From contig CM039508.1 in the NCBI GenBank assembly GCA_022432975.1, positions 47,023,646 to 47,087,645 on the forward strand: a stretch of DNA of 64,000 nt. The letters are read 5' to 3'. The first letter of the stretch is position 1, and every line of letters starts with the position of its first letter. Made by a program: the position numbers and the translations under genes. The notes under the pieces are model-generated. The model saw nothing but the letters and a program-made list of their open reading frames with translations. It was not told where the DNA came from and made no database searches. Positions 23,301 through 34,711 of this stretch are shown here, one piece after another. This DNA is from Begonia masoniana (Eukaryota > Streptophyta > Magnoliopsida > Cucurbitales > Begoniaceae).

Positions 23301-26300
23301 GAGGATGCATATATGAATCCCGTATTTTCTGATGTAGCAAATGCCTGACTGTGTTCGGAAATTTCGGACTGATCTTCTGGGGTTTGTAAGAAACATTAAA
23401 TTCGGGAATCTCCACATCAGAGTCCTCTACAGAATCAGGTTTCAACAAGCCAGCCTGCATAGTTTGCACATCAGAAAATCCTAACTAGCATATGATTCCC
23501 AAGACAACAGATGAATATAACGACGTTAACAGTCAAGATACCAGCATGCGAATAAAAGTTGTCTTCCCCGTCCCATTTTCACCAAGCATAACAATAATCT
23601 GAGAATCAGTGAATTCCCCCTCCATCACACGGAGCTTGAAATTTCCTTGAGTTTTGGCCATGGTAGGGTATTTGTACCGTGCATATGTCTCAATTTCCTC
23701 AGCATTTTCCTGAGGCGTCTCAGCAACCTAGGAGAGGAAAAGTCGATTCAAGAACGTAAAAAAATCATAGCGACATAATGTTTAAGTCGGTAGATTTACT
23801 TTGAAGGTCAGTGATTCATCTCTGAAGCGTAGATTTTCTGTAGGGACAAATCCAGCTAAGAAAATATTGATTCCCTCTCTGACAGAGAAAGGAAGGGTTA
23901 CAACTCCATATGCACCAGGCTTTCCATACAAACAGCAAATAAAGTCTGATAAATAATCCAGGACACTAAGGTCATGCTCCACAACTATTACATAGCTGAA
24001 ACAACAAATAAACAACAATATCTTAGCTAAATGTACAATAATATCAGTAGGTGTGATTGGCACTAATTATATCTTTTAATGTCATGAAAATTCTATAAAA
24101 TAGGAGAATTAAACCTATTAGGCCTCAGCAAAGATCGAACAACTCGAGCAGCTTTAAGCCTCTGTTTCACATCAAGATAACTAGAAGGCTCATCAAACAT
24201 ATATATCTCTGCATTCTGTATTGCTACAACAGCTATGGCAAACCTCTGAAGCTCTCCACCAGATAAATCACCCACATTACGATCTATAACCTGATTGAGC
24301 TCAAGATCATGGCAAAGTTCTTCTTTCATGTCTCTCTCATCCTTCTGGTCAAGCACCTGGCCTACATTTCCTTGAACTGCTTTCGGAATGTGATCAACAT
24401 ATTGAGGCTTTATAATAGCCTAATAAGCGAAACAAAAATAAAAACAGCCAGATGTCAGAAATTAATAAATTTAATGCAGTAAGCGAGTGAAAATATGATC
24501 AAAGGAGTGAAGCATCCCAATAACTACAAAAAATATTAATAATCAAATTCTCCATAAAATGCAAAGAAAATTCCATATGTACAAAGAAATGCCAATTTTC
24601 ATCATTTTATCAGAGAAATCGTATCAACTAAAAAATTGGTCTCATCAGCCATAAACAGAGACAGCTTACTTCTATTCAATTTGAAAACTTTTAGAAATGC
24701 ATCATAACCTTTTTTGACCAGTAAAAATATCATATTGATGTATGCAATGGCCACAAGAGCGGAAACTAGCCACAAACTAGCAGGCAATAAACAAATAAAA
24801 ATCTGGCAATGCCAACACTCACGACCAAAGAGCAAAAGGCCATGTTAATTTTTCCAATATTCCAGTTCCATACAATTGCTGAACCAGGAAAGACAAAAAA
24901 AAGATTCTGCATAGAGCAATAAAATATATTCGACTTCGATTAAATTAAAATAGAGAATAAAAATAACCTTCAAATTATCCTCCAGGATGCGTGTGAAATA
25001 ATTTTGCAGCTCAGATCCTCGGAAGTAAGTCAGAATCTCTTGCCAATCAGGTGGATTCTGAGAGAGAAAATTAGTATTTTTCTTCACCAGTAAAAATATG
25101 TATATTGATATCATAGAGAGAAATAAGTAAACTAAAGACTAAGCCAATAACAAGTTGAGAGGACAAGTAAAAGCCTTACATTAAAACGACCAAGATTTGG
25201 TTTCAATTTTCCAGCCAAAACTTTAAGTGCAGTTGACTTCCCAATGCCATTAGTTCCAACCAGACCAAGAACTTGGCCAGGTCTTGGAACTGGCAACCTA
25301 CAATCACGATTCTTTTCAAATTAATTTCAGATGGGGTGTGGGAAACCACACAGAATGTGTAAATAGGTAACCTGTGCAATTTAAAGGTGTTAGGGCCATA
25401 TCGGTGAGTGGTGTCTTTGTCCAAATCCTTTGGTAAGTTAATAATTTGAATTGCTTCAAATGGGCATTTCTGTATCAGCAAGTAATTTGGTCGGTCCAAT
25501 TTACAAAATATGACTCCTACAAAATGGAATACGTGAACAAAATAATAATATTTCATATACCTTTACGCATATACCACATCCAATACATAATTCCTCAGAG
25601 ATGAAAGCAATCTTGGAAGCAGGGGTAACCTCAATGCATAGCTTTCCTGAAGAGAGACTTACATTATGAGAATAATGCTCAAGGATTAATGTTTTACTTG
25701 CCAGCTATGGCAGTTAATTAAAAGATAAAAGCACAAATAGCAGTGAGAAAATTGAATAACTTCGCGAGCATAGATGATCAACAAGCAAACCACAATTCAC
25801 TGACTGAATAGCCCAAATTACACATTATTAAACCTCACTCGAACCACATCAAAGGAGATTAAAACCACTACTATATGGTTTGATTTGCATGGATTGAATG
25901 AAGAGCTCAAAAGCGTGAAAATAATGATAACCCCTCCCATCCTAGATAATAGTAGTCCCTTTCCTATGTAATATTATATTCTAATTTTATAACTAAAATC
26001 TTAAATCACATCGTAGCACCAGCAGCATAAAGGGTGAAAACAATATTTTACCGCCCAGAAGTCATACATCAGGAACAACTAATAAGAGAATTCACTAGAT
26101 TGAATGAACAAACATGAATCTATATCAAATTAGAAGCTGATTAAATCAACTACGATAACAAGAGCGAAATACTTGAGATTTATCTCAAAAAAAAAAAAAA
26201 AAAAAAAACGAAGAAGAAAAAGCGAAGTACCTGTTTTGACAACTGGGCAGCTCTTTTTACATTCCTGACGACACTTTTTGGGCTTGCAACGGTCTGAGCT

Positions 26301-26333
26301 CACAATAGCTATACGTGTTAATCGATCCGTCAT
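20311..26333 (-). CDS. ABCE/RLI2: ABC transporter E family protein (RNase L inhibitor, ribosome-recycling ATPase), 11 exons
   Basis: Exons, 5' to 3': 26231-26333, 25561-25646, 25372-25469, 25180-25297, 24968-25057, 24115-24419, 23800-23995, 23542-23727, 23185-23454, 20555-20800, 20311-20430. All introns are GT-AG and the phases join into 605 codons plus TAA, the usual plant ABCE length. Domains: N-terminal Fe-S clusters ([26 protein letters not shown]); Walker A1 GTNGIGKST; signature LSGGELQR and DEPSSYLD in NBD1; Walker A2 [17 protein letters not shown] and DEPSAYLD in NBD2; C-terminal YYYLDD. ABCE is cytosolic, splits ribosomes after termination and aids initiation. It is not a membrane transporter. 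Exons 6-9 are repeated within intron 9 (see the next entry); the full-length protein needs those copies to be skipped. The start is fixed by the conserved [20 protein letters not shown]. Confidence 0.93.
20977..22792 (-). pseudogene. tandem duplicate of ABCE exons 6-9 (second copy)
   Basis: This block repeats 22793-24608 at a constant offset of 1816 bp and is nearly identical over 20977-22550. Duplicate exons are about 22299-22601 (6'), 21984-22179 (7'), 21726-21911 (8') and 21369-21638 (9'), each with splice-site dinucleotides kept. Duplicate exon 6' has a net 2-nt deletion near its 5' end, which puts a TGA after seven codons if it is spliced after exon 9. It also has an Asp-to-Gly change in the DERDMKEEL segment. 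The last ~230 bp (22560-22790) differ by many single-base indels. It is either a recent non-functional segmental duplication or an assembly artefact. Confidence 0.88.
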
Positions 26334-26580
26334 CTTTCTCTCCCCGTCTCTCTCTGTTAGGCCATGGACAGATTGGATAAGATGTGACGATACAACAATC
26401 AAAAAGCTAATAATTAAACCCTAGAAATCAATGATATGATGTAAAAGAAACTTAAAAAAAGAATAAAAAGAAAGAAGAATAAAAAGAGAAGAGCAAAAGA
26501 GTTGGAAAAGAATCTCAGATTCAGAGAAAAATTACAGAGGAACGTGAACCAGAAAATTCACGAGAAAAGCGTAACAAAAA
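26334..26580 (-). promoter_or_regulatory. 5' UTR/promoter region of ABCE
   Basis: This is the only non-repetitive DNA between the ABCE start codon and the 54-bp minisatellite. It includes a pyrimidine-rich tract on the minus strand (26334-26356, CTCTCTCC-type), as is common in plant 5' UTRs. No TATA box was assigned. Confidence 0.4.
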
Positions 26581-28230
26581 ACGCTCCCAAATCACGTTGA
26601 CAGATCTTGTGAAGAAATGGAGACAGAGAAGAATCGAAGCAAATCAAGTGTCGACACTTAAAATCAAGTGTCGACAGATCTTGTGAAGAAATGGAGACAG
26701 AGAAGAATCGAAGCAAATCAAGTGTCGACACAAGCAAAGCAAGAGTCAACACTTAAAATCAAGTGTCGACAGATCTTGTGAAGAAATGGAGACAGAGAAG
26801 AATCGAAGCAAATCAAGTGTCGACAGATCTTGTGAAGAAATGGAGACAGAGAAGAATCGAAGCAAATCAAGTGTCGACACAAGCAAAGCAAGAGTCAACA
26901 CTTAAAATCAAGTGTCGACAGATCTTGTGAAGAAATGGAGACAGAGAAGAATCGAAGCAAATCAAGTGTCGACAGATCTTGTGAAGAAATGGAGACAGAG
27001 AAGAATCGAAGCAAATCAAGTGTCGACACAAGCAAAGCAAGAGTCAACACTTAAAATCAAGTGTCGACAGATCTTGTGAAGAAATGGAGACAGAGAAGAA
27101 TCGAAGCAAATCAAGTGTCGACACAAGCAAAGCAAGAGTCAACACTTAAAATCAAGTGTCGACACTTAAAATCAAGTGTCGACAGATCTTGTGAAGAAAT
27201 GGAGACAGAGAAGAATCGAAGCAAATCAAGTGTCGACACTTAAAATCAAGTGTCGACAGATCTTGTGAAGAAATGGAGACAGAGAAGAATCGAAGCAAAT
27301 CAAGTGTCGACAGATCTTGTGAAGAAATGGAGACAGAGAAGAATCGAAGCAAATCAAGTGTCGACAGATCTTGTGAAGAAATGGAGACAGAGAAGAATCG
27401 AAGCAAATCAAGTGTCGACAGATCTTGTGAAGAAATGGAGACAGAGAAGAATCGAAGCAAATCAAGTGTCGACAGATCTTGTGAAGAAATGGAGACAGAG
27501 AAGAATCGAAGCAAATCAAGTGTCGACAGATCTTGTGAAGAAATGGAGACAGAGAAGAATCGAAGCAAATCAAGTGTCGACAGATCTTGTGAAGAAATGG
27601 AGACAGAGAAGAATCGAAGCAAATCAAGTGTCGACAGATCTTGTGAAGAAATGGAGACAGAGAAGAATCGAAGCAAATCAAGTGTCGACACTTAAAATCA
27701 AGTGTCGACAGATCTTGTGAAGAAATGGAGACAGAGAAGAATCGAAGCAAATCAAGTGTCGACAGATCTTGTGAAGAAATGGAGACAGAGAAGAATCGAA
27801 GCAAATCAAGTGTCGACAGATCTTGTGAAGAAATGGAGACAGAGAAGAATCGAAGCAAATCAAGTGTTGACACAAGCAAAGCAAGAGTCAACACTTAAAA
27901 TCAAGTGTCGATCGATCTTGTGAAGAAATGGAGACAGAGAAGAATCGAAGCAAATCAAGTGTCGACACAAGCAAAACAAGAGTCGACAATTGAAATCAAG
28001 TGTCGACAGATCTTGTGAAGAAATGGAGACAGAGAAGAATTGAAGCAAATCAAGTGTCGACACAGACAAAACAAGAGTCGACACTTGAAATCAAGTGTCG
28101 ACAGATCTTGTGAAGAAATGGAGACAGAGAAGAATGGAAGCAAATCAAGTGTCGACACTTAAAATCAAGTGTCGACCGATCTTGTGAAGAAATGGAGACA
28201 GAGAAGAATCGAATCAAATCAAAACTATTT
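26581..28230. repeat. 54-bp minisatellite next to the ABCE promoter
   Basis: The basic unit is 54 bp (AGATCTTGTGAAGAAATGGA ... AAATCAAGTGTCGAC) and runs between GTCGAC sites. Perfect head-to-tail copies occur at 27257-27690. Elsewhere, 54-bp units alternate with a 41-bp linker (ACAAGCAAAGCAAGAGTCAA...) or a 20-bp linker (ACTTAAAATCAAGTGTCGAC), giving a higher-order pattern. About 25-28 units in total; the copies beyond 27900 are more divergent. Because 54 is a multiple of three, several frames stay open on both strands; none resembles a real protein. Confidence 0.95.
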
Positions 28231-28464
28231 GTACTAAATCCAAACTTCCTACTTTTCAAACCAACCCAAAAGACTTCTATCAACATAAATCTCCATTCAT
28301 TTCCACAAAATATTTCCACAAAATATTTGTACATCATATCCATATCCATACATTTGTCCATAATAAATATCATATCAATGTCTATCAAATACATGTCTAT
28401 AATTCATAACCATAATAAAAATCATAAGTAAATATTCCCAAAGGCAATCAAGTTCATATCAGCA

Positions 28465-29839
28465 TTACAAGATCATTCTCTGTGAATGTCCTGGCTGCAC
28501 TGAAGACTCCTGCTTGATGTAAACAATTGATTGGTAACAATAATGAAGTATGATGTAACAAATTGGAAAAGAGATACATGCAATACTAACTTGGGTTCTG
28601 ATGCAAGCTGCAGAAAACCCGAACAAAGTTGATCTTCCTCGTGATGTTGATGCACTGGCTTCCATGGTAGAATCAATAGTTACTCCTTTGCACGTTCTAG
28701 CATTATGGTTCAGACCCCGACATTTATTACACTTGATAACCTTACGCATCTTGCCCAATGTACTCTGACCTTGAGGTTCATCAACATCCCTCGTTCTCTT
28801 CTTTTTCTATCTCCCAGGTGGTCTCTTCACAATTGGTGCTGAATTTCACCCATAGCTGAAGGTGGCTACATGTCTACGCCATTCATTGGATGTACGAACT
28901 GGGAATATACCATCAAATATGTCTGCCGATGGTAGCAACGAATAACGTACGATTCAATGTCTCTTCTCATGAATGATATGCATGGTACAGCATGAACACA
29001 TGGTATGCCTGCGAGCTGCCACCGGTTACAACTGCAAGTAGCGTTGGCTAAGTCAACGACGAATTATTGATGGGTATCACTAACTTGAAATCTTTCGCCT
29101 CCACCTCCGGTTGCACACCAATTTTTAGCTTCATCTCGTAGTTTGACCAATTTCTTTCGTATCTGAGGGCATAGTAGTTCGTTTTGTTGCTCAATTTGTT
29201 CATACCTTTTACAAATTCTTACCATTATTGTCGTTCTTATCATTTCTATCATGGTCACAATCGGCTTATCACGTGCTGGTAAGATGAAGGCGTTGAATGA
29301 CTCGCTCAAATTGTTCAACATCAGCTCACACTTCGATCTGTGACTGAAAGCATGTCTGCGCCAGTGCTTCGCATCATACTCCGCAAGATATCTATATGCT
29401 GCTTCATCGAAGCCCCGTAGCCTCTGTATTTCTTTCACAAACATTTCACGTGTTGTCGCAGTTGAAGCATTCCACATAATGTCTTTGTAGAGTTTTTCGT
29501 GAAACTTCTTCTTGAAGTTTGCGTACATATGATGTACGCAAAATCAAAGCCTCTGCATCTGGTACATGTTTTCGAAGTACTACTTCCAAACCTTGCATCA
29601 AATATATGTCATATGTTAGTATGTGAAAGCATATAAATTTTGACAATGATCACAAATATTGACTTTTTGTTGATCGGAGATGAATGTCCAGCCTTCACCA
29701 CGATCAGATCCAATATCCATCAACAACAACCTGAGAAACCATTTTCAAGACTTTTTCGACTCAACATCGACAACAGCCACTGCAACAGGATATATTCCGT
29801 CATTTGCATCTACACCGATAGCGATTAGAAGTTGACCAG
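28465..29839 (-). pseudogene. MULE (MuDR-type) transposase, C-terminal part
   Basis: Read on the minus strand from the Sirevirus 5' border (29839), the frame gives QLLIAIGVDANDGIYPVAVA, then SWKWFLRLLLMDIG and FISDQQK (second catalytic Asp region of the MULE domain). A likely intron (about 29590-29655) leads to GLEVVLRKHVPDAEAL, then HVYANFKKKFHEKLY and NNLSESFNAFIL. A TAA stop (about 29061) interrupts the frame just before the SWIM zinc finger CSCNRWQLAGIPCVH. Downstream, a zinc knuckle CNKCRGLNHNARTC (CX2CX4HX4C) lies near 28700. The order MULE domain, SWIM, zinc knuckle is the standard MuDR/FAR1-type layout. The N-terminal half is 19 kb away at 49081-50225. Confidence 0.85.
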
Positions 29840-30025
29840 TGTTAGCTTAAATGCGTTTAAGTAACTATATTTTTTATGATTATGTTTAATCTGGATTATT
29901 ATGATTAACATGATATTGGTGAACTGATGATTAATTTGAAATACATAGACTGCATAATTGAATTATGATATAAATTATATTTATCTGGAAATGCCATTGA
30001 AAATGGTATTATGTTTTCTAACAAT

Positions 30026-32445
30026 GACGCAGTCGTCCACGCTCAAAGCAAAGACGCAGTCGTCCACGCTCAAAGCAAAGACGCAGTCGTCCACGCTCAA
30101 AGCAAAGACGCAGTCGTCCACGCTCAAAGCAAAGACGCAGTCGTCCACGCTCAAAGCAAAGACGCAGTCGTCCACGCTCAAAGCAAAGACGCAGTCGTCC
30201 ACGCTCAAAGCAAAGACGCAGTCGTCCACGCTCAAAGCAAAGACGCAGTCGTCCACGCTCAAAGCAAAGACGCAGTCGTCCACGCTCAAAGCAAAGACGC
30301 AGTCGTCCACGCTCAAAGCAAAGACGCAGTCGTCCACGCTCAAAGCAAAGACGCAGTCGTCCACGCTCAAAGCAAAGACGCAGTCGTCCACGCTCAAAGC
30401 AAAGACGCAGTCGTCCACGCTCAAAGCAAAGACGCAGTCGTCCACGCTCAAAGCAAAGACGCAGTCGTCCACGCTCAAAGCAAAGACGCAGTCGTCCACG
30501 CTCAAAGCAAAGACGCAGTCGTCCACGCTCAAAGCAAAGACGCAGTCGTCCACGCTCAAAGCAAAGACGCAGTCGTCCACGCTCAAAGCAAAGACGCAGT
30601 CGTCCACGCTCAAAGCAAAGACGCAGTCGTCCACGCTCAAAGCAAAGACGCAGTCGTCCACGCTCAAAGCAAAGACGCAGTCGTCCACGCTCAAAGCAAA
30701 GACGCAGTCGTCCACGCTCAAAGCAAAGACGCAGTCGTCCACGCTCAAAGCAAAGACGCAGTCGTCCACGCTCAAAGCAAAGACGCAGTCGTCCACGCTC
30801 AAAGCAAAGACGCAGTCGTCCACGCTCAAAGCAAAGACGCAGTCGTCCACGCTCAAAGCAAAGACGCAGTCGTCCACGCTCAAAGCAAAGACGCAGTCGT
30901 CCACGCTCAAAGCAAAGACGCAGTCGTCCACGCTCAAAGCAAAGACGCAGTCGTCCACGCTCAAAGCAAAGACGCAGTCGTCCACGCTCAAAGCAAAGAC
31001 GCAGTCGTCCACGCTCAAAGCAAAGACGCAGTCGTCCACGCTCAAAGCAAAGACGCAGTCGTCCACGCTCAAAGCAAAGACGCAGTCGTCCACGCTCAAA
31101 GCAAAGACGCAGTCGTCCACGCTCAAAGCAAAGACGCAGTCGTCCACGCTCAAAGCAAAGACGCAGTCGTCCACGCTCAAAGCAAAGACGCAGTCGTCCA
31201 CGCTCAAAGCAAAGACGCAGTCGTCCACGCTCAAAGCAAAGACGCAGTCGTCCACGCTCAAAGCAAAGACGCAGTCGTCCACGCTCAAAGCAAAGACGCA
31301 GTCGTCCACGCTCAAAGCAAAGACGCAGTCGTCCACGCTCAAAGCAAAGACGCAGTCGTCCACGCTCAAAGCAAAGACGCAGTCGTCCACGCTCAAAGCA
31401 AAGACGCAGTCGTCCACGCTCAAAGCAAAGACGCAGTCGTCCACGCTCAAAGCAAAGACGCAGTCGTCCACGCTCAAAGCAAAGACGCAGTCGTCCACGC
31501 TCAAAGCAAAGACGCAGTCGTCCACGCTCAAAGCAAAGACGCAGTCGTCCACGCTCAAAGCAAAGACGCAGTCGTCCACGCTCAAAGCAAAGACGCAGTC
31601 GTCCACGCTCAAAGCAAAGACGCAGTCGTCCACGCTCAAAGCAAAGACGCAGTCGTCCACGCTCAAAGCAAAGACGCAGTCGTCCACGCTCAAAGCAAAG
31701 ACGCAGTCGTCCACGCTCAAAGCAAAGACGCAGTCGTCCACGCTCAAAGCAAAGACGCAGTCGTCCACGCTCAAAGCAAAGACGCAGTCGTCCACGCTCA
31801 AAGCAAAGACGCAGTCGTCCACGCTCAAAGCAAAGACGCAGTCGTCCACGCTCAAAGCAAAGACGCAGTCGTCCACGCTCAAAGCAAAGACGCAGTCGTC
31901 CACGCTCAAAGCAAAGACGCAGTCGTCCACGCTCAAAGCAAAGACGCAGTCGTCCACGCTCAAAGCAAAGACGCAGTCGTCCACGCTCAAAGCAAAGACG
32001 CAGTCGTCCACGCTCAAAGCAAAGACGCAGTCGTCCACGCTCAAAGCAAAGACGCAGTCGTCCACGCTCAAAGCAAAGACGCAGTCGTCCACGCTCAAAG
32101 CAAAGACGCAGTCGTCCACGCTCAAAGCAAAGACGCAGTCGTCCACGCTCAAAGCAAAGACGCAGTCGTCCACGCTCAAAGCAAAGACGCAGTCGTCCAC
32201 GCTCAAAGCAAAGACGCAGTCGTCCACGCTCAAAGCAAAGACGCAGTCGTCCACGCTCAAAGCAAAGACGCAGTCGTCCACGCTCAAAGCAAAGACGCAG
32301 TCGTCCACGTTCAAAGAAAAGACACTGTCATCCACACTCAAAGGAAAGACTCTGTCATCCACGCTCAAAGCAAAGACGCAGTCGTCCACGCTCAAAGCAA
32401 AGACGCAGTCGTCCACGATCAAAGGGAAGACGTTGTCGTCCACAG
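30026..32445. repeat. 27-bp minisatellite in the 5' LTR, about 84 perfect plus 5 divergent copies
   Basis: The unit GACGCAGTCGTCCACGCTCA + AAGCAAA (27 bp) repeats without a visible change from 30026 to about 32309, then five diverged copies follow to 32445. The unit is a multiple of three and lacks stops in most frames. This produces ORFs of over 800 codons on both strands (for example repeats of TQSSTLKAK or VDDCVFALS). These are artefacts of the repeat and not evidence of a protein. Confidence 0.97.
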
Positions 32446-32644
32446 TTTAAAAGAGAAACGCTATCGTCCAAAAGTATTCAAACCGAAGCAAAGCTCAATC
32501 GTCCAAAGTCTCAATGCAAGACTTTAAAGACCACGAGCGATAGTGACACCAGAATTCAAACGGCTATTTTTCTGCGTACGGACTACTCACAATGGTCATA
32601 TTTTTAAAGCAGATTACAGACGCGAAGCAGATTAAAGACGAGAG

Positions 32645-32653
32645 TATAAAAGG
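32645..32653 (+). promoter_or_regulatory. TATA box of the Sirevirus 5' LTR
   Basis: TATAAAAGG lies about 520 bp before the LTR end. The same motif and flanks are kept in the 3' LTR (46397-46405), which supports its being the pol II promoter element at the U3/R border. Confidence 0.6.
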
Positions 32654-33176
32654 AAGAACAGTAGCCGAGGGAAGAACTTTTGCCGAAATTATCTATGAAC
32701 CCTCACAAGCAAAAGCTTTGTAATACTCTGTTATTTCCTACACCCCTCTTCTCTTAAACTTGAGATTTATACCTTTGAGAAAGTGTAGCCGTGTGCAAAT
32801 TGTATTCATCTTGTAAAAGTGTAAAGGCTGTGATTGATGCCCGTGAAGATCAATCAAAGTGTAAAGGCTGTGATTGACGCCCGTGAAGATCAATCAAAAT
32901 GTAAAGTAGTTGATTGGCGCCCGTGAAGTCCAATCAAGATTTCTCGTTGAGGAGAAGTAGTGAATCTTCAAGGGGGAACCTTGGAGCGTGGACGTAGGCA
33001 AGATTGGCCAAACCACGTAAAAATCACGATGTCATTTTTCTCTCTGTTTATTTTGAATCAGTAAACAATATTTTAAGTAATTTATATTGTTTAAGTAAAA
33101 TTAATTAGGGCAAGTAATTTCTAATTAACCCCCCTCCCCCCCTCTCTCTCTCTCTTAGACAATAACAATCCTATAA

Positions 33177-33188
33177 TTGGTATCAAAG
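33177..33188 (+). other. primer binding site (tRNA-iMet type)
   Basis: TTGGTATCAAAG directly after the 5' LTR end resembles the usual TGGTATCAGAG site complementary to initiator methionine tRNA. One base (A for G) differs from the usual form. Confidence 0.75.
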
Positions 33189-33409
33189 AAAGGTTAAATA
33201 TTGTCATATTTGTAAATTAGATATATAGTGTGATATATTTAGAAATTGCATTCAACACAAATACTGCACATGTAGAAGGACTATCTATCTCTAGACCTTC
33301 ATTTTTTTATGGGAATGAATATGTATATTGGAAGTATATGATGAGAATTTTTATTCAGACTATGGATTATGACGTATGAAACATTATAGAAAATGGTCTT
33401 TTTAGAGCT

Positions 33410-34711
33410 ATGAAAACCAAAAATGATGCAAGTGTACCAAAGCTAGCAAACGAATTAAATGATTCTGATAAACGCAATCTAAGTTTAAATGCCAAAGCTA
33501 TAAACACTTTATATTGTGCCTTAAATAGAGATGAATTTAATAGGGTACAAGGATGTAATAGTGCATATGAGATATGGAGATTGCTTGAGATAACTCATGA
33601 AGGAACTAATCAAGTTAAAGAGAGTAAAATGAGTATGTTAGTTCATGAGTACGAATTATTCTCTATGGAAAAGAATGAAATCATTAACTCTATGTTTACA
33701 CGATTTACTAACATTACTAATGGTTTGAAAGTGCTTGGTAGAACTTATGCCAATGAAGATTTGGTAAGAAAAATTCTTAGATGTCTATCAAGAGCATGGC
33801 AACCTAAGGTGACAGCCATACAAGAAGCAAGGGACCTCAAGATCCTCAAGCTTGAAGAACTCATTGGCTCTCTCATGACACATGAGATCACCATCAGAGC
33901 AAATGAGAAGGAGGATCTTAAAGACAAGGGGATCACCAAAAGAAAGGACATTGCACTCAAAGCTTCCTCAAGTAAACAAGAAGAAACTGAGGAAGAAGAA
34001 GATGAAGAGGACATAGCCCTCATCACTAGAAGATTCAGCAGATTTCTCCAGCGGAAAAGATTGAATGAGAGGATATTCTCAAAGGAAGAAAAACCTCAAA
34101 AGGATAAGGAGATTACCTGCTACGAATGTGGGAAGCCTAGACACATCAAGGCCGAGTGTCCACAAGCAAAGGAGAATCCCAAGAAATTCAAGAAGAGAGC
34201 TATGAAGGCTACTTGGGATGATAGTGAAGCTGACGATGATGGTGATATGATTGATGTTTTTAATGACTTAGTTAAGCAATTTGGTATGCTTAAGTCTAAA
34301 TACATCTTATTGAAAAAGGAGAATTCTGACCTAATTGAAAAGCATGCTAAAGAATGTAATCTGCATGTAAAGGAAATAGATGACCTGAAGAGTAGAAATA
34401 AGGACATGAATAATATTGTTCTGAAATTTACTAATGGCAGCAAAAATCTGAATATGCTATTAGGCAGCCATCGAGCTACATTTGATAAAGCTGGTTTAGG
34501 ATATGATAGGTTTAGTAAAAAGAAAGTATATAAGAATTTCTTTGTTAAATCATCTATCTGTCATGCATGTAATGAAGTAGGATATAAATCTTTTCTATGT
34601 CCTCTAAAATTTAGCAAATATAGAATAGCTCCTAAATTGCAATGGGTTCCTAAGGGAACCAAACCTAACGCTAGGACCCAAAAAGTTTGGGTACCAAAGA
34701 AGGCTACGTGA
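33410..34711 (+). CDS. gag of the Sirevirus-like element
   Basis: Intact 433-codon ORF. Residues about 10-170 correspond to the copia gag-polypeptide (UBN2-type) region (YEIWRLLEITHEGTNQVKES ... LEELIGSLMTHEI). A lysine/glutamate-rich stretch follows, then a zinc knuckle CYECGKPRHIKAEC (about 237-250, CX2CX4HX4C), and then a coiled-coil-like segment (about 285-345). A second knuckle near residue 385 reads CHACNEVGYKSFLC, with Tyr in place of the usual His, so it probably cannot bind zinc normally. The tail (WVPKGTKPN...VWVPKKAT) is what usually precedes the protease in Sireviruses. The reading frame ends here instead of running into pol, which begins in the +1 frame. The start codon is uncertain because the N-terminal end of UBN2 may lie upstream at about 33245. 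Confidence 0.85.
   Translation: MKTKNDASVPKLANELNDSDKRNLSLNAKAINTLYCALNRDEFNRVQGCNSAYEIWRLLEITHEGTNQVKESKMSMLVHEYELFSMEKNEIINSMFTRFTNITNGLKVLGRTYANEDLVRKILRCLSRAWQPKVTAIQEARDLKILKLEELIGSLMTHEITIRANEKEDLKDKGITKRKDIALKASSSKQEETEEEEDEEDIALITRRFSRFLQRKRLNERIFSKEEKPQKDKEITCYECGKPRHIKAECPQAKENPKKFKKRAMKATWDDSEADDDGDMIDVFNDLVKQFGMLKSKYILLKKENSDLIEKHAKECNLHVKEIDDLKSRNKDMNNIVLKFTNGSKNLNMLLGSHRATFDKAGLGYDRFSKKKVYKNFFVKSSICHACNEVGYKSFLCPLKFSKYRIAPKLQWVPKGTKPNARTQKVWVPKKAT

Larger units (their letters stand above)
29840..33175 (+). repeat. 5' LTR of the Sirevirus-like element (3.3 kb)
   Basis: It begins TGTTAGC and ends ...AATCCTATA just before the primer binding site. The first ~190 bp and the last ~700 bp are almost identical to the 3' LTR. 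Between them lies the 27-bp array (30026-32445), which makes this LTR far longer than the ~1.4 kb of 3' LTR sequence that remains when nested insertions are subtracted. Direct GTAAAGGCTGTGATTGA.GCC repeats (32820-32935) are present. Confidence 0.9.

Noticed and set aside
20522..25556. Several separate small ABC ATPase genes
   Set aside because: The ORF fragments join through GT-AG introns in phase into one 605-residue ABCE protein plus one duplicated exon block.
27152..27894. Overlapping repetitive ORFs of up to 222 codons
   Set aside because: Artefacts of the 54-bp minisatellite; multiple frames on both strands are open for the same reason.
29958..32527. Three ORFs of more than 800 codons on both strands, highly repetitive
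   Set aside because: They are produced by the 27-bp repeat, whose length is a multiple of three. The frames on opposite strands are equally open, there is no known domain, and the region is an LTR.
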